From Pseudomonadales bacterium (GTDB lineage: Bacteria > Pseudomonadota > Gammaproteobacteria > Pseudomonadales > UBA7434), in the NCBI GenBank assembly GCA_028223755.1, contig JAOIUY010000003.1:1-64000 (forward strand): DNA of 64,000 bases. The letters run 5' to 3'. Position 1 is the stretch's first letter; the number at the start of each line of letters is the position of its first letter. Below are positions 27,293 through 39,100 of the stretch, in pieces. The position numbers were made by a program, and so were the translations under genes. The notes under the pieces were generated by a model. That model had not been told where the DNA came from. It saw only the letters and a list, made by a program, of their open reading frames with translations, and did no database searches.

Positions 27293-28645
27293 ATGGCGCT
27301 TGCGACCATTGGCTATTTTATTCTTACACTCGCTATCTTAGTGACTGTCCATGAGTATGGGCATTACTGGGTAGGGCGTCGCTGTGGTGTTAAAGCATTA
27401 ACTTTTTCGGTAGGTTTTGGCCCTTCTTTATGGCGTCGTACAGATAAAAACGGCACGGAATGGGTTGTTGCTGCGTTGCCACTCGGTGGTTATGTTCGAT
27501 TTCTTGATGAGCGTGAGGGAGCTGTTCCCGCTGATCAACAGTCTATGAGTTTTAATCGCCAATCAAAAATGGCAAGAGCAGCAATTATCGCTGCCGGACC
27601 AATCACTAATTTCATACTAGCGATTCTGGTTTACGCCGTTATCAATATGGCTGGCGTTCCAGGTCGTGCCCCTGTTGTTGGTGACGTTGCCGCTGATTCG
27701 GCAGCATTTCATGCTGGTTTTGAACGCGGACAAACAATCGTCGCCGTTGATGGGAAGCCAACGCCAACCCAGTATCGTTTACATATGCAGTTGGTTAATC
27801 GCATTGGTGAAACGGGGAGTATTGATTTTGATTTGCAGTATCCCAATAGCAATGCGGTTTATCAGGCCTCTCTGCCCATTGATAATTGGCTTGCTAACGA
27901 TCATCGACCTGATTTTTATGCTTCGCTAGGGTTTAATTATTTCTATCCCGACATGCCGGCACTGATTGAGCGAGTAGTGGATGATGGTCCAGCTGATTTG
28001 GCTGGCATTTTGGCTGGCGATAAGATTACAGCGATTGATGATATTGAAGTTGATGACTGGCGTGCAGCCGTAGAGCTCATAAAAGTTCGCCCAGAACAGA
28101 CGGTTGAGGTTGAATTGCTGCGTCAAGACGTGACGCTAAGTGTCTCTGTACAGACTCAAGCTATCACGCTCGAAGATGGCGTTAAGCAAGGTCGCATAGG
28201 GGTGCAGGCAGTTTCGCCAGCATTGCCTGAATCGATGATCGTTATTCAGCATTACGGCCCTATTGATGCGCTTTATCAGGGCTTTATTCGTACCGGCGAA
28301 TTAATAGCATTCACTTTTAGCTCAATTAAAAAGATGTTAATGGGCTTGATTTCGACTTCGAGCCTCAGCGGCCCAGTTACGATTGCCAAAATGGCATCGG
28401 CAACCGCAAGCTCTGGATTTATCCCGTATATGGAATTTTTAGCCTTGTTAAGTGTAAGCTTAGGCGTGTTAAATCTACTTCCTATTCCGGTACTTGATGG
28501 TGGTCATTTAATGTACATCGCTATTGAGGCTATCAGCCGCAAGCCGGTTTCAGAGCGTTTACAAATATGGGGGCAGCAACTCGGGTTGGTGCTAATTTTG
28601 GGTATAATGGCGCTCGCGCTTTATAACGACATAACACACTTTTAG
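27293..28645 (+). CDS. rseP: Site-2 protease RseP
   Basis: A 450-residue intramembrane zinc metalloprotease with HEYGH (HExxH) in the first membrane segment, two PDZ domains (about 125-200 and 205-290) and the LDGGHLMY motif near the C terminus. In the family it cuts the anti-sigma factor RseA and clears signal peptides. Confidence 0.96.
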   Translation: MALATIGYFILTLAILVTVHEYGHYWVGRRCGVKALTFSVGFGPSLWRRTDKNGTEWVVAALPLGGYVRFLDEREGAVPADQQSMSFNRQSKMARAAIIAAGPITNFILAILVYAVINMAGVPGRAPVVGDVAADSAAFHAGFERGQTIVAVDGKPTPTQYRLHMQLVNRIGETGSIDFDLQYPNSNAVYQASLPIDNWLANDHRPDFYASLGFNYFYPDMPALIERVVDDGPADLAGILAGDKITAIDDIEVDDWRAAVELIKVRPEQTVEVELLRQDVTLSVSVQTQAITLEDGVKQGRIGVQAVSPALPESMIVIQHYGPIDALYQGFIRTGELIAFTFSSIKKMLMGLISTSSLSGPVTIAKMASATASSGFIPYMEFLALLSVSLGVLNLLPIPVLDGGHLMYIAIEAISRKPVSERLQIWGQQLGLVLILGIMALALYNDITHF

Positions 28646-28780
28646 GTTATAACTATTTTGCTATCTTTCTGCCGTCGATACATTTTTAGTCGTAAAGAAC
28701 CCCGTCTAATACCTTTACCGTTTGGTCATAGCTTTGCCTGTGTATTTGAGTGCTTCCTTAAACCTTTGGGGCAAGCGCTT

Positions 28781-31183
28781 ATGTCTGTTCGCCGTGGTGT
28801 TACGGCTTTAATCGTCGGCCTCTGTATTCAAACTGGCGCAATGGCAACAACGATTAATGATATTCGTATTGAAGGGTTACAGCGCGTTAGTGCTGATTCG
28901 ATCTTTGCTGTACTGCCAGTTGATATTGGCCAGAAGCTTGATAGTCGTCAAGTGGCATTGGCATCGCGTGCTATTTTTGCTACGGGTAATTTTCAAGATA
29001 TTGAAATCGGTATTGATGATGGCGTTTTGGTTATCACTCTTCAAGAGCGCCCTTCGATCAGTGAGATCAATATAGAGGGTAATAAGGCAATTGAAACTGA
29101 GGCATTGCTTGATGGTTTAAAAAATCAAGGCATGGCTGAAGGGCGAGTTTTTCAGCGCGCTACTCTAGAGGGTATGCGTCGTGAGCTGGCCAGACAATAC
29201 GGTGCGCAAGGCCGTTATGATTCTGAGATAACCACGGACATTATCGCTAAGCCACGAAATCGTGTTGCTGTTGATATTTTTATCGACGAAGGCAGTGTCG
29301 CTAAAATCAAGCAGATTAATATTGTTGGTAATGAGGTTTATAGCGACAAAGAACTTCGAGGTTTAATGGAGTTAAAAGACCGCGGTTTCTTTAATGGCTT
29401 TAAAGGGCGAAAAAAATATGCGCGCGAAAAGCTTTCTGGCGATATTGAAACGATCACCGATTTTTACTTGAATCGTGGTTATATTCAATTTGCTATGCGC
29501 TCTACCCAAGTATCGGTAGGCCCAACAAAAGATTCTGTTTACATTACGATTAATGTTGATGAAGGTGAGCCGTTTAAAATAAATAAAGTGCAGTTGGCTG
29601 GTGATGTCAAAGACCAAGCTGATACCTTAGAGCGTGTCTTTATGCTCTCTAAAGGTAAAACCTTTTCGCAGGCTTCGGTAACGCGTACCGAAGAGTTAAT
29701 GAAACGTGTAATGGGCAATCAGGGCTATGCGTTCGCGGAAATTAATAGTATCCCTCAAATCAATGCTGAAGATAAAACAGTTGATATCACTTTCTTTGTT
29801 GATCCAGGTAAGCGGACCTATGTAAGATCGATCGAATTTGAAGGCAATTTTAAAACGGCTGATGAAGTACTGCGCAGAGAAATGCGTCAAATGGAAGGTG
29901 GGCTAGCTTCGACCAACTTGATTGAGCTTTCACGAGTGCGTCTAGAGCGCTTAGGTTTCTTTAAAGGCGCTAAGGTTGAAACTTCAGAGGTGCCTGGCTC
30001 CGATGATTTAATTGATGTGAGATATAGTGTTGAAGAGCAATCTTCAGGTAGCATATCAGCATCAGTAGGTTTTTCTCAAGATGTGGGTCTAATTTTTGGA
30101 GCTGACTTTCAACAAAATAACTTTCTTGGCTCAGGTAAGCAGGTTGGTATACAGGCGAACCGCAGTCGATTTAGAACAACCTATGGTTTGAACTATATTA
30201 ATCCTTACTATACTGAAGATGGCGTGAGTCGCGGCTTTAATCTTTTCTTTAGTGAGACTAACTTCGACGAGATTAATGTTGCAAGTTATAGTACTAACCG
30301 ATATGGCGGTTCCATTATTTTTGGTTATCCGATTAATGAAACACAATCGTTGCGTTTTAGTTTAGGTTATACCAATACAGAAATTGAAGCAGGCTTCGCG
30401 GCAGTGCAAGAAATTATGCGCACGCCAACTATACCGCCTACTGCAAATATTAATGATTACGATGAAGTTGGCTTTGTCGATAAATACGGTAGTAAGTTCG
30501 GTGTGTTTTTGCTGAATGGCAGCTGGCGCGAGTCGACATTAAACCGCGGTATCTTGGCAGACCGCGGCCACTCGAATAATGTTTCTTTAGAGGTTACGGT
30601 ACCAGGAAGTGAGATAGAGTATTTCCGTATAACTTATGATACTCAATATTTTGTTCCAATAGGCCCAGTTACTCTGCGTTTTCGTGGTGAAGTGGGTTAT
30701 GGTGATGGCTTAGCTGATACCGATGAGCTACCGTTTTTTGAGCACTTTCTAGCGGGTGGTTTTGGTTCGGTAAGAGGTTTTGAAAGTAATACATTGGGCC
30801 CTCGAAGCACTTCAGCAAGAGCGCCGCAGTTTGATGGTGATACCGTCGGCTTACCCATTGATACTACGCCTGATCCATTTGGTGGCAATTTTTTGTTTGA
30901 AGGCAGCGTTGAATTATTATTACCTTTACCGTTCTTAAAAGATCAGCGTTCGGTTCGTGCTGTTTTGTTTTATGATTATGGTAATGTCTTTTCAGATAAT
31001 TGCCGATCAGGACAGTTAAATTGTAGCGAGTTTGATCTTGGAGAGTTAAGAACCTCTGCAGGTCTCGCGGTAACTTGGTTGTCAGGCTTTGGCCCATTAT
31101 CGTTTAGTCTTGGTACACCTTTGCAGCACAATGATGTCGACGAGCGAGAAATATTTCAGTTTTCGTTGGGGCGTGCGTTCTAG
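28781..31183 (+). CDS. bamA: Outer membrane protein assembly factor BamA
   Basis: An Omp85 protein of 800 residues: signal peptide (cleavage after GAMA), five POTRA domains and a 16-strand barrel that ends in FSLGRAF, with the terminal Phe needed for recognition by the BAM machine. A TTG at 28658 would add 41 residues of no signal-peptide character; ATG 28781, with GGGG upstream, starts a clean signal sequence. The lid-loop signature VRGFESNTLGP is present. BamA inserts outer membrane proteins. Confidence 0.96.
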   Translation: MSVRRGVTALIVGLCIQTGAMATTINDIRIEGLQRVSADSIFAVLPVDIGQKLDSRQVALASRAIFATGNFQDIEIGIDDGVLVITLQERPSISEINIEGNKAIETEALLDGLKNQGMAEGRVFQRATLEGMRRELARQYGAQGRYDSEITTDIIAKPRNRVAVDIFIDEGSVAKIKQINIVGNEVYSDKELRGLMELKDRGFFNGFKGRKKYAREKLSGDIETITDFYLNRGYIQFAMRSTQVSVGPTKDSVYITINVDEGEPFKINKVQLAGDVKDQADTLERVFMLSKGKTFSQASVTRTEELMKRVMGNQGYAFAEINSIPQINAEDKTVDITFFVDPGKRTYVRSIEFEGNFKTADEVLRREMRQMEGGLASTNLIELSRVRLERLGFFKGAKVETSEVPGSDDLIDVRYSVEEQSSGSISASVGFSQDVGLIFGADFQQNNFLGSGKQVGIQANRSRFRTTYGLNYINPYYTEDGVSRGFNLFFSETNFDEINVASYSTNRYGGSIIFGYPINETQSLRFSLGYTNTEIEAGFAAVQEIMRTPTIPPTANINDYDEVGFVDKYGSKFGVFLLNGSWRESTLNRGILADRGHSNNVSLEVTVPGSEIEYFRITYDTQYFVPIGPVTLRFRGEVGYGDGLADTDELPFFEHFLAGGFGSVRGFESNTLGPRSTSARAPQFDGDTVGLPIDTTPDPFGGNFLFEGSVELLLPLPFLKDQRSVRAVLFYDYGNVFSDNCRSGQLNCSEFDLGELRTSAGLAVTWLSGFGPLSFSLGTPLQHNDVDEREIFQFSLGRAF

Positions 31184-31266
31184 TTATAGGGCTGCTTAGT
31201 TAAAGTGTCCTGTTCGTAGTCTGTTCTAGGGATTTTTTATTTTTTTTGTTAAGTTGGAGAATGATC

Positions 31267-31818
31267 GTGAAAAACTATTTTTTTGGAAAAAACCGTTTTG
31301 CTAAGAGTGTAGCTTTTGCTGCCGTACTTTTTATGTCTGGTTCGGCATTGGCTCAAGAAGCAGCGGCTTCTAAAATTGCGGTTGTTGATGTTCGCATTGC
31401 TGTTTTACAAACAGAATTAGCGCAGTCACAATTTGCTGATCTAAAAAAGCAAGATGACTTTAAGAGTAATATGGAGTCTATCGAGTCTTTAGAGACTGAG
31501 CTTAAAGCCATGGTTGAAACTTATCAAAAAGACCGTGCTGTGATGAGTGCTCAGAAGCGTGAAGACGAAGAGAAGCGTATTGTAGAGAAGCAAAAAGACC
31601 GTAACTACATCGCATCAAAGTTACAGCAAGCTCAGAAAGAGTGGGCTGAGCGTTCGATGGAAGATCAATCACAAAACCTTACCCGCGTTTTACAGAATCT
31701 TGTAGAAGAGCAGGGTATTGGTATGTTGATTCGTGCAGATACTGGTGTTGTTTTGCATGCTGATAGTTCTTACGATATTTCGGCACAAGTAACTGAGCGA
31801 TTGAATCAAATTAAATAA
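31267..31818 (+). CDS. skp: Periplasmic chaperone Skp/OmpH
   Basis: A 183-residue protein with signal peptide (GSALAQ) and a long coiled coil forming the tentacle arms (about 50-130), as in the trimeric Skp that carries unfolded outer membrane proteins to BamA. In-frame TTG 31246 and ATG 31261 are less likely than GTG 31267, since GGAGA at 31256-31260 is optimally spaced only for GTG. Confidence 0.92.
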   Translation: MKNYFFGKNRFAKSVAFAAVLFMSGSALAQEAAASKIAVVDVRIAVLQTELAQSQFADLKKQDDFKSNMESIESLETELKAMVETYQKDRAVMSAQKREDEEKRIVEKQKDRNYIASKLQQAQKEWAERSMEDQSQNLTRVLQNLVEEQGIGMLIRADTGVVLHADSSYDISAQVTERLNQIK

Positions 31819-31856
31819 CACGGTTTTCCGTGTAGTTAGAAACGGTTGAGCGAGCA

Positions 31857-32933
31857 ATGAATCGTCATACTGAAAACGACAATAAAAATGTGTATACGTT
31901 AACTGCGCTGGCTCAATTGCTAGATGCTGAACTTGTGCTGTCTAATCGTTCCTCAATTACTGATGGATCTGATGTAGAAGTCACGGGTATTGCACGGTTG
32001 TCCTCAGCTGAATCTTCTCAGTTGTCTTTTTGTGCAAGTGCAAAATACCATGCTGATTTAACCTCAACATCAGCATTAGCAGTAATTGTGTCGCCTGACT
32101 CAGTTGAGCATTGCCCGGTACATTGCTTGGTGCACAGTAATCCCTATTTAGCCTTTGCATTTTTAAGTCATTATTTTAATACCAGACCTGCGCCCGCCAG
32201 AGGCATTCATCCTTCGGCAGTCATTGCGCCGACGGCAACTATTGGTGAAGGTGCACGAATTGCGCCGGGTGTTGTTGTTATGGATTATGCCTCAGTAGGC
32301 TGCAATGCGAGTATCGGTGCTAACACGGTTATTGAGGCGTCAGCATCTATTGGTGATAACGTTACTTTAATGGGCAATATTAATATTGGTTACGCCGTTC
32401 AACTTGGCAATGATGTTCGAATTGATTCGGGGACGATAATTGGCTCAGATGGTTTTGGCTATGCACCCAATCCTCAGAGCGATGGAAATCGCTGGCAAAA
32501 AATTGCACAACTAGGTTCTGTCGTTATTGGTGATCGTGTTGAGATTGGCGCTAATACAGCAATAGATAGAGGTGCGTTGGATAATACCGTGATTGCCGAT
32601 GATGTGATTATCGATAATCAGGTGCATGTCGCTCACAATGTTGTGATTGGCCGCGGTACTGCGATTGCTGGTTGTGTTGGTATCGCCGGTAGCTCAACGA
32701 TTGGCAAGTACTGTAGCTTTGGTGGCGGCGTTTGTATTGCTGGTCATATCGAGATTGCTGATGGCGTAACCGTTTTAGGTATGAGTCGTATTACAGGCTC
32801 AATTAAAAAAGCGGGTACCTACGCATCGGGTACGGGTGTGCAAGAGGTTGATACCTGGCGTAAAAGTGCGGTGCGATTTTCTCAGCTTGATACTATGCAT
32901 CGACGCATAAAAAAGCTTGAATCAAAAGATTGA
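31857..32933 (+). CDS. lpxD: UDP-3-O-(3-hydroxymyristoyl)glucosamine N-acyltransferase
   Basis: A 358-residue enzyme of lipid A synthesis with the N-terminal LpxD domain (LSFCASAKYHADL) and a left-handed beta helix of hexapeptide repeats. The catalytic His lies in VHVAHNVVIGRG. It adds the N-linked hydroxyacyl chain. The N-terminal domain is about 15 residues longer than in E. coli. Confidence 0.96.
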   Translation: MNRHTENDNKNVYTLTALAQLLDAELVLSNRSSITDGSDVEVTGIARLSSAESSQLSFCASAKYHADLTSTSALAVIVSPDSVEHCPVHCLVHSNPYLAFAFLSHYFNTRPAPARGIHPSAVIAPTATIGEGARIAPGVVVMDYASVGCNASIGANTVIEASASIGDNVTLMGNINIGYAVQLGNDVRIDSGTIIGSDGFGYAPNPQSDGNRWQKIAQLGSVVIGDRVEIGANTAIDRGALDNTVIADDVIIDNQVHVAHNVVIGRGTAIAGCVGIAGSSTIGKYCSFGGGVCIAGHIEIADGVTVLGMSRITGSIKKAGTYASGTGVQEVDTWRKSAVRFSQLDTMHRRIKKLESKD

Positions 32934-32986
32934 ATTATCGATTCTTTATTGCATAGATTTGCGAATAATAAGTTTTGGAATAATGA

Positions 32987-33421
32987 ATGGAAATTACTGA
33001 AATCAAAGAATACCTACCTCATCGCTATCCATTTTTATTAGTGGATAGAGTGATAGATATTGAGTTGGGCGACAATATTACGGCGATAAAAAACGTCACT
33101 ATCAATGAGCCTTTTTTTAATGGCCACTTTCCTGACTTGCCGATTATGCCGGGTGTTTTAATTATTGAGGCTTTAGCGCAAGCTGCAGGTGTGCTTGGTT
33201 TTAAAGCGTTAGATAAAAAACCATCTGATGGTTCCATCTATTTGTTTGTGGGGAGCGATAAAATGCGATTTAAGCGGCCTGTAGTGCCAGGTGATCAATT
33301 GACGTTAAAAGCTAAAATAGTGACTGCACGTGCAGGTATTTGGAAGTTTGACTGCCGTGCTGAAGTTGATGGTAAGTTGGTTGCCTCGGGCCAAATTCTT
33401 TGTGCAGATCGGGAGGTCTAA
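32987..33421 (+). CDS. fabZ: 3-hydroxyacyl-ACP dehydratase FabZ
   Basis: A 144-residue hotdog-fold enzyme with the family signature [13 protein letters not shown] and active-site His and Glu in [21 protein letters not shown]. It dehydrates 3-hydroxyacyl-ACP in fatty acid elongation and competes with LpxA/LpxD for hydroxymyristoyl-ACP. Its last codons carry the GGGAGG ribosome binding site of lpxA. Confidence 0.96.
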   Translation: MEITEIKEYLPHRYPFLLVDRVIDIELGDNITAIKNVTINEPFFNGHFPDLPIMPGVLIIEALAQAAGVLGFKALDKKPSDGSIYLFVGSDKMRFKRPVVPGDQLTLKAKIVTARAGIWKFDCRAEVDGKLVASGQILCADREV

Positions 33422-33422
33422 G

Positions 33423-34196
33423 ATGATCCATGATCTTGCTATTGTTGATTCAAATGCGAACGTGCACCCAAGCGTTAGTGTCGGCCCATGGACGACGATT
33501 GGCCCTGGCGTAACCATTGGCGAAGGCTGTGTTATCGCTTCACATTGTGTTATCAAAGGCCCAACAACAATTGGTAAGCGTTGTCAGATCTTTCAGTTTT
33601 CGAGTGTTGGTGAGTCAACACCAGATTTAAAGTTTAATGATGAGCCAACAACCTTAACGATTGGTGATGATAATATTATTCGTGAAGGTGTGACGATACA
33701 TCGTGGTACTGTCCAGGATCGCAGTGATACATTCATTGGCAATAACAATTTACTGATGGCCTATGTCCATGTTGGTCATGACTGTGTTATCGGCAATCAC
33801 ACTATTTTAGTGAATAACGTTGCTTTGGCTGGCCATGTTCATGTTGGTGATTGGGCCATTATTAGTGGTTATACTGGCGTTCATCAATATTGCCGAATAG
33901 GAGCTCACAGTTATTTAGGGATGATGAGTCGTTTATCGCAAGATTTGCCGGCTTTTGTGCTTGCTGATGGTCATCCTGCTGCACCTAAAATGATTAATGT
34001 TGAAGGATTGCGTCGTCGTAATTTTTCTGATCATGAAATTAAAAAATTACAACAAGCCTTTAAGATCATCTATCGTAAAAAATTAAGTTTAAGCGATGCC
34101 GTGGAAACGCTTAAGCCAATGATTGAGGAGTCACCATCGATTGCCGTATTAGTTGATTCGATAGAGTCTTCGACACGCGGTATCGTTCGTAGCTAA
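33423..34196 (+). CDS. lpxA: UDP-N-acetylglucosamine acyltransferase
   Basis: The first enzyme of lipid A synthesis, 257 residues, a hexapeptide beta helix with the catalytic His in VHVGHDCVIGN and VALAGHVHVGDWAIISG. The open frame extends 31 codons into fabZ, but ATG 33423 follows GGGAGG and gives the family N terminus. It lies one base after the fabZ stop. Confidence 0.96.
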   Translation: MIHDLAIVDSNANVHPSVSVGPWTTIGPGVTIGEGCVIASHCVIKGPTTIGKRCQIFQFSSVGESTPDLKFNDEPTTLTIGDDNIIREGVTIHRGTVQDRSDTFIGNNNLLMAYVHVGHDCVIGNHTILVNNVALAGHVHVGDWAIISGYTGVHQYCRIGAHSYLGMMSRLSQDLPAFVLADGHPAAPKMINVEGLRRRNFSDHEIKKLQQAFKIIYRKKLSLSDAVETLKPMIEESPSIAVLVDSIESSTRGIVRS

Positions 34197-34259
34197 ATTT
34201 TTCTGTTGCGTTTTTTTTCGTTTTATTACGCAGCGTCACAGTGTCAGAGTGTTAGTTTA

Positions 34260-35459
34260 ATGTCGGATTACGACAAGCCATTATTAATAGGTATTGTTGC
34301 TGGAGAGGCTTCCGGTGATTTGCTGGGCGCGGGTTTAATTCGCGCTATAAAGGCGCAGTATCCAGAGGCTGAGTTTATTGGTCTCGGCGGTACGCAGATG
34401 CAAGCTGAAGGGTTTAAGACACTCGGTGATATGGAGCTTCTGTCGGTCATGGGCTTGGTTGAGCCGCTCAAAAGGTTGCCGCAATTACTTACTTTACGCC
34501 GTCGCTTGCTTGCCCATTTTCTTGATAGCCAACCCGATGTGGTGGTGGCAATCGATTCCCCCGATTTTAACTTGCCGCTTGAGCGTAAATTAAAAAGCCA
34601 TGGAATTCCGACTTGTCATTACGTTTGTCCTTCTGTTTGGGCTTGGCGTCAGGGGCGAGTAAAAGGTATTCGCAAAAGCGTCGATCACATTTTGGCGCTG
34701 TTGCCTTTTGAGGTCGATTTTCTTAAGAAGCATGATATTAAAGCCACCTTTGTCGGCCACCCTTTGGCTGAGCAACTTTCTTTTGATGCGCCGGTTGTAG
34801 AATTTGATTTATCTCAACAACTGGCGTTCTTGAAACAACAGGGTCCATTGCTGTGCGTAATGCCAGGCAGTCGCAATAGCGAAGTACAGCAGTTGATGGA
34901 TGTGTTTGTTGAGACTATCGCCGCTTGTTTGCAGCGTCAGCCGAATATGCGTTTTGTTATCCCTGCAGCTTCTGATGCTCTTTATACGACGTTAGAAACT
35001 CGTTTGTCAGAGCCCGATATTCACTTAATTCGACAGCGTATTTTGTTGACTAGAGGTGACTCTCAGTTATGTATGCAGATGTCTGATTTGATATTACTCG
35101 CTTCAGGTACTGCAACATTAGAGGCGGCACTATTAGGTAAGCCGATGGTTGTTGCTTATCGTCTCGCGCCATTTAGCTATGCTGTTATTTCACGATTAGT
35201 GACAGTGGATTATGTCGCGCTGCCTAATTTGCTAACGGATAAAGCTTACGTACAAGAATTTATTCAGCATGATATTAGTGCAGATACATTATCGAGAGCG
35301 TTACTCAGTTATATAGAGCAACCGGCACTGGTAGTTGAGGTTAAAAATGCCTTTCGACAATTACATGATCAGTTAGCTCAAAACGCTTCTGAAAAAGCCG
35401 CTACCGTTGTTTTATCCCTTGCAGGTTTTACCTCTGCGGGTGCGAATGATGATTCTTGA
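34260..35459 (+). CDS. lpxB: Lipid A disaccharide synthase
   Basis: A 399-residue GT-B glycosyltransferase with [12 protein letters not shown] at the N terminus, [15 protein letters not shown] and [12 protein letters not shown]. It joins lipid X and UDP-diacylglucosamine. An upstream TTG start (34206) gives no family similarity and ATG 34260 is preferred. The C terminus overlaps rnhB by 14 bases. Confidence 0.95.
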   Translation: MSDYDKPLLIGIVAGEASGDLLGAGLIRAIKAQYPEAEFIGLGGTQMQAEGFKTLGDMELLSVMGLVEPLKRLPQLLTLRRRLLAHFLDSQPDVVVAIDSPDFNLPLERKLKSHGIPTCHYVCPSVWAWRQGRVKGIRKSVDHILALLPFEVDFLKKHDIKATFVGHPLAEQLSFDAPVVEFDLSQQLAFLKQQGPLLCVMPGSRNSEVQQLMDVFVETIAACLQRQPNMRFVIPAASDALYTTLETRLSEPDIHLIRQRILLTRGDSQLCMQMSDLILLASGTATLEAALLGKPMVVAYRLAPFSYAVISRLVTVDYVALPNLLTDKAYVQEFIQHDISADTLSRALLSYIEQPALVVEVKNAFRQLHDQLAQNASEKAATVVLSLAGFTSAGANDDS

Positions 35460-36054
35460 TCCACCAGATATCCATTATTCCGGTGATCTGTTAGCCGGTG
35501 TTGATGAGGCTGGAAGAGGCCCTCTAGCCGGTGATGTGGTTGCTGCTGCCGTTATTTTAGATCCTAATCAGCCCATCGAAGGTTTGGCTGATTCAAAGAA
35601 AATCAGTGAAGCCAAGCGCGAGCGTCTATTTGTCGAAATCAATGAAAAAGCGATTGCCGTGGCTATTGGCCGCGCTAACGTGGCTGAGATTGATGAATTA
35701 AACATTCTTTGGGCTTCGATGCTTGCCATGAAGCGGGCTGTAGAGGCCTTAGCGATCCAACCTGAGCATGTGGTTGTCGATGGCAATCGTGTGCCTAAGT
35801 GGGCTTACTCGGCTCAGGCCTTTGTTAAGGGCGATCAGCGTATCGCCTGTATTAGCGCGGGTTCGATTATTGCTAAAGTCACTCGCGACCGCGATATGCT
35901 GGCGTTAGCTCACGAATATCCGCAGTATGACTTTGATAAGCACAAAGGCTATCCAACAGCGGCGCACCGAGATGCAATTGTACGTTATGGCGTCACTGAG
36001 CATCATAGAACCACCTTTGGTCCTGTCAAAGCTGTGCTAGAGCAGTCCTCATAA
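35446..36054 (+). CDS. rnhB: Ribonuclease HII
   Basis: A 202-residue enzyme that removes ribonucleotides from DNA. The acidic site is seen in [22 protein letters not shown] and ITRDRDM-type [15 protein letters not shown] 35446 (or 35449) within the lpxB end is preferred over the TTG 35407; GCGGG lies just upstream. Overlap with lpxB suggests coupled translation. Confidence 0.94.
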   Translation: MMILDPPDIHYSGDLLAGVDEAGRGPLAGDVVAAAVILDPNQPIEGLADSKKISEAKRERLFVEINEKAIAVAIGRANVAEIDELNILWASMLAMKRAVEALAIQPEHVVVDGNRVPKWAYSAQAFVKGDQRIACISAGSIIAKVTRDRDMLALAHEYPQYDFDKHKGYPTAAHRDAIVRYGVTEHHRTTFGPVKAVLEQSS

Positions 36055-36159
36055 AAATCTAACACTATTGCTCTTCAATTCTCCAGAAGTACGCTCGCTT
36101 GTAGTAAACTAGGCGGCCAGATAGTGTTTAACCAACGGCCATTTAATTAAGTTTTCAAT

Positions 36160-39100
36160 ATGACTGCATCGTTTGTCCATCTTCGTAGCCACTCCGAATT
36201 TTCATTGTCGGATGGTTTGCTGCGGATAAAATCAGCAGTTAAGCGCATGGTTGATCTTGATATGCCTGCAATGGCGCTGACGGATCGCAATAATCTCTAC
36301 GGTTTGGTCAAATTTCAAAAATCGGCTTTTGGAAGTGGTATAAAACCTATTTATGGTGCTGACATTTTATGGGTGTCAGATGATGAAGACCAAACGCCTT
36401 ACACGCTGACCTTATTAGCCCAGAATGATGTCGGCTATAAAAATCTATTAAAGTTAATATCGCGTGCTTATCAACAGGGGCAGGGCTTACGTGGTCCCAG
36501 TGTTAAGCGCAGCTGGATATTAGAGTTATCCGAGGGCTTAATTGCTTTGTCAGGTGCTGCCGAAGGCGATGTCGGTCAAGCCTTGTTATCGGGCAAAACA
36601 GATTTGGCACGTAGCCATCTCGATAGTTGGACAAAGGTTTTTGGCGATCGATTTTATATTGATATTCAGCGCTTGAGTCGCCCTGATGATGAAGTACATT
36701 TACACGCTGCAGTTAAGCTTGCTGAGCAAGCGAACATACCGGTTGTTGCTACTAACAGTTGTTGCTTTATGCATCGTGATGATTATGAAGCGCATGAAGT
36801 TCGTGTCTGCATTAATGAGGGACGTGCGCTCGACGATCCGCGACGTCCTCGCAAACACAGCGAAGAACAATACGTAAAATCCGTTGAAGAAATGACGGAG
36901 TTATTTGCCGATATACCTGAAGCGTTAGAAAATAGTGTCGTTATTGCTGCACGCTGTAACGTTGAAGTTGAATTGGGCAAATATTATTTGCCCGACTATC
37001 CCATCCCTGAAGGAATGACGCAGGAATCATTTTTCCGATCGATTTCTCATGAAGGTTTAGATAAGCGTCTTGAAAAACTATTCGACGTTAACGCTGATGA
37101 TTTTCCTGCCAAACAACTAGAGTACCGTCAGCGACTGGATTTCGAAGTTGATACTATTCTGCAAATGGGTTTTCCTGGCTACTTCCTTATTGTTATGGAC
37201 TTTATTCGCTGGGCTAAACAAAATGATATTCCTGTTGGCCCTGGTCGTGGTTCTGGTGCGGGTTCGCTCGTTGCTTATGCGTTAGAGATTACTGACTTAG
37301 ATCCATTGGCTTACGATTTACTGTTTGAGCGATTCTTAAACCCAGAGCGGGTTTCGATGCCGGATTTCGATGTCGATTTTTGCATGGAGAAACGTGATCG
37401 CGTTATTCGCTATGTGGCGGAAACCTATGGCCGCGAAGCGGTGGGTCAGATCATTACCTTCGGTACGATGGCGGCTAAAGCGGTTGTTCGTGATGTAGCA
37501 CGAGCGCAGGGTAAGTCTTATGGCTTGGCTGACAAACTATCTAAGATGATTCCTTTTGAAGTAGGTATGACCTTAGAAAAAGCGTTTGAACAAGAAGAGA
37601 CACTCAGGCAGTTCTTAGCTGATGATAGTGATGGTCAAGAAATTTGGGATATGGCCGTTCAGCTTGAAGGCACGACAAGAAATGTGGGTAAGCACGCAGG
37701 TGGTGTCGTTATTGCGCCCTCTAAGCTTACCGATTTTTCGCCTTTGTACTGTGATGAAAGTGGCGAAGGTTTAGTTACACAATACGATAAAAATGATGTT
37801 GAAGAAGCGGGTTTGGTTAAGTTTGATTTTCTTGGCCTACGTACACTAACGATTATTGATTGGGCATTAGTCATTATTAATCGCCAGCGTAAAGCGTTAG
37901 GCGAAGAGCCCATTGATATCACTCAGATTGCACTTGACGATCGACCTATTTTTCAATTGTTACAGCGCGCAGATACAACAGCCGTCTTCCAGTTAGAGTC
38001 GCGCGGCATGAAAGACTTGATCAAGCGACTGCTACCAAATAGTTTTGAAGATATTATCGCATTAGTGGCCTTGTTTAGACCGGGCCCATTACAGTCGGGC
38101 ATGGTTGATGATTTTATCAATCGTAAACATGGCAGAGCAGAATTAGCTTATCCGCATCCGCAATATCAGCATGAATGTTTAAAACCTATTCTTGAGCCCA
38201 CCTACGGAATTATTCTGTATCAAGAACAGGTTATGCAGATTGCTCAGGTGATGGCCGGCTATTCACTGGGTGAGGCGGATTTGTTACGCCGAGCCATGGG
38301 TAAGAAAAAAGCCGAAGAGATGGCGGCCCAAGGTGAGTTGTTTGTTGCCGGTGCGCAGAAGAGAGGCCATAGCGAAGAGTTAGCAAAAAACATCTTTGAC
38401 TTAATGGAAAAATTTGCGGGTTACGGTTTTAATAAATCGCATTCGGCTGCTTATGCTTTAGTGTCTTATCAAACTGCGTGGTTAAAAAATCATTATCCTG
38501 CTCCGTTTATGGCAGCGGTATTAAGTTCTGAATCTCAAAACACCGATAAAATTGTTACCTTGATTGATGAGTGTCGTCATATCGGTGTCGAATACACTTC
38601 GCCTAATTTGAATGACGGACAGTTTTTATTTAGTGTTAATGATAAAAACCAAGTTGTTTATGGATTGGGCGCGATTAAAGGTTTGGGTGAAGGTCCTGTC
38701 GCCAGCATTATAGAGGCGCGGCAAGATAAGCCTTTTACCGACTTATTTGATTTTTGCCGTCGCACTGATGCAAGAAAGTTAAATAAGCGGGCACTTGAAG
38801 CTTTAATTAAAAGCGGTGCGTTCGACGCTCTGGGTGAGTCGCGCTGGGTGCTGTTAGCAGCGTTGCCAGAAGCGATAAAAGCCGCAGAGCAAAGTGCTAA
38901 TAATGCTGATGTGGGTATGGTCGATTTATTTGGTGAATTAGCCGATACCAATGCTGATGATATCTATCGTGATTTTAAGTCCGCTAAACCGTGGAATATC
39001 CAAAAGCGTTTGTTAGGCGAAAAAGAAACCTTAGGCCTGTATTTGTCAGGGCATCCCATTGATGCTTACGAGCATGAGTTAAAGCGAATGGTAAAGCGTC

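Noticed and set aside
28658-28780. In-frame TTG extension of bamA by 41 residues
   Set aside because: The extension has no signal-peptide features while ATG 28781 starts a typical signal sequence.
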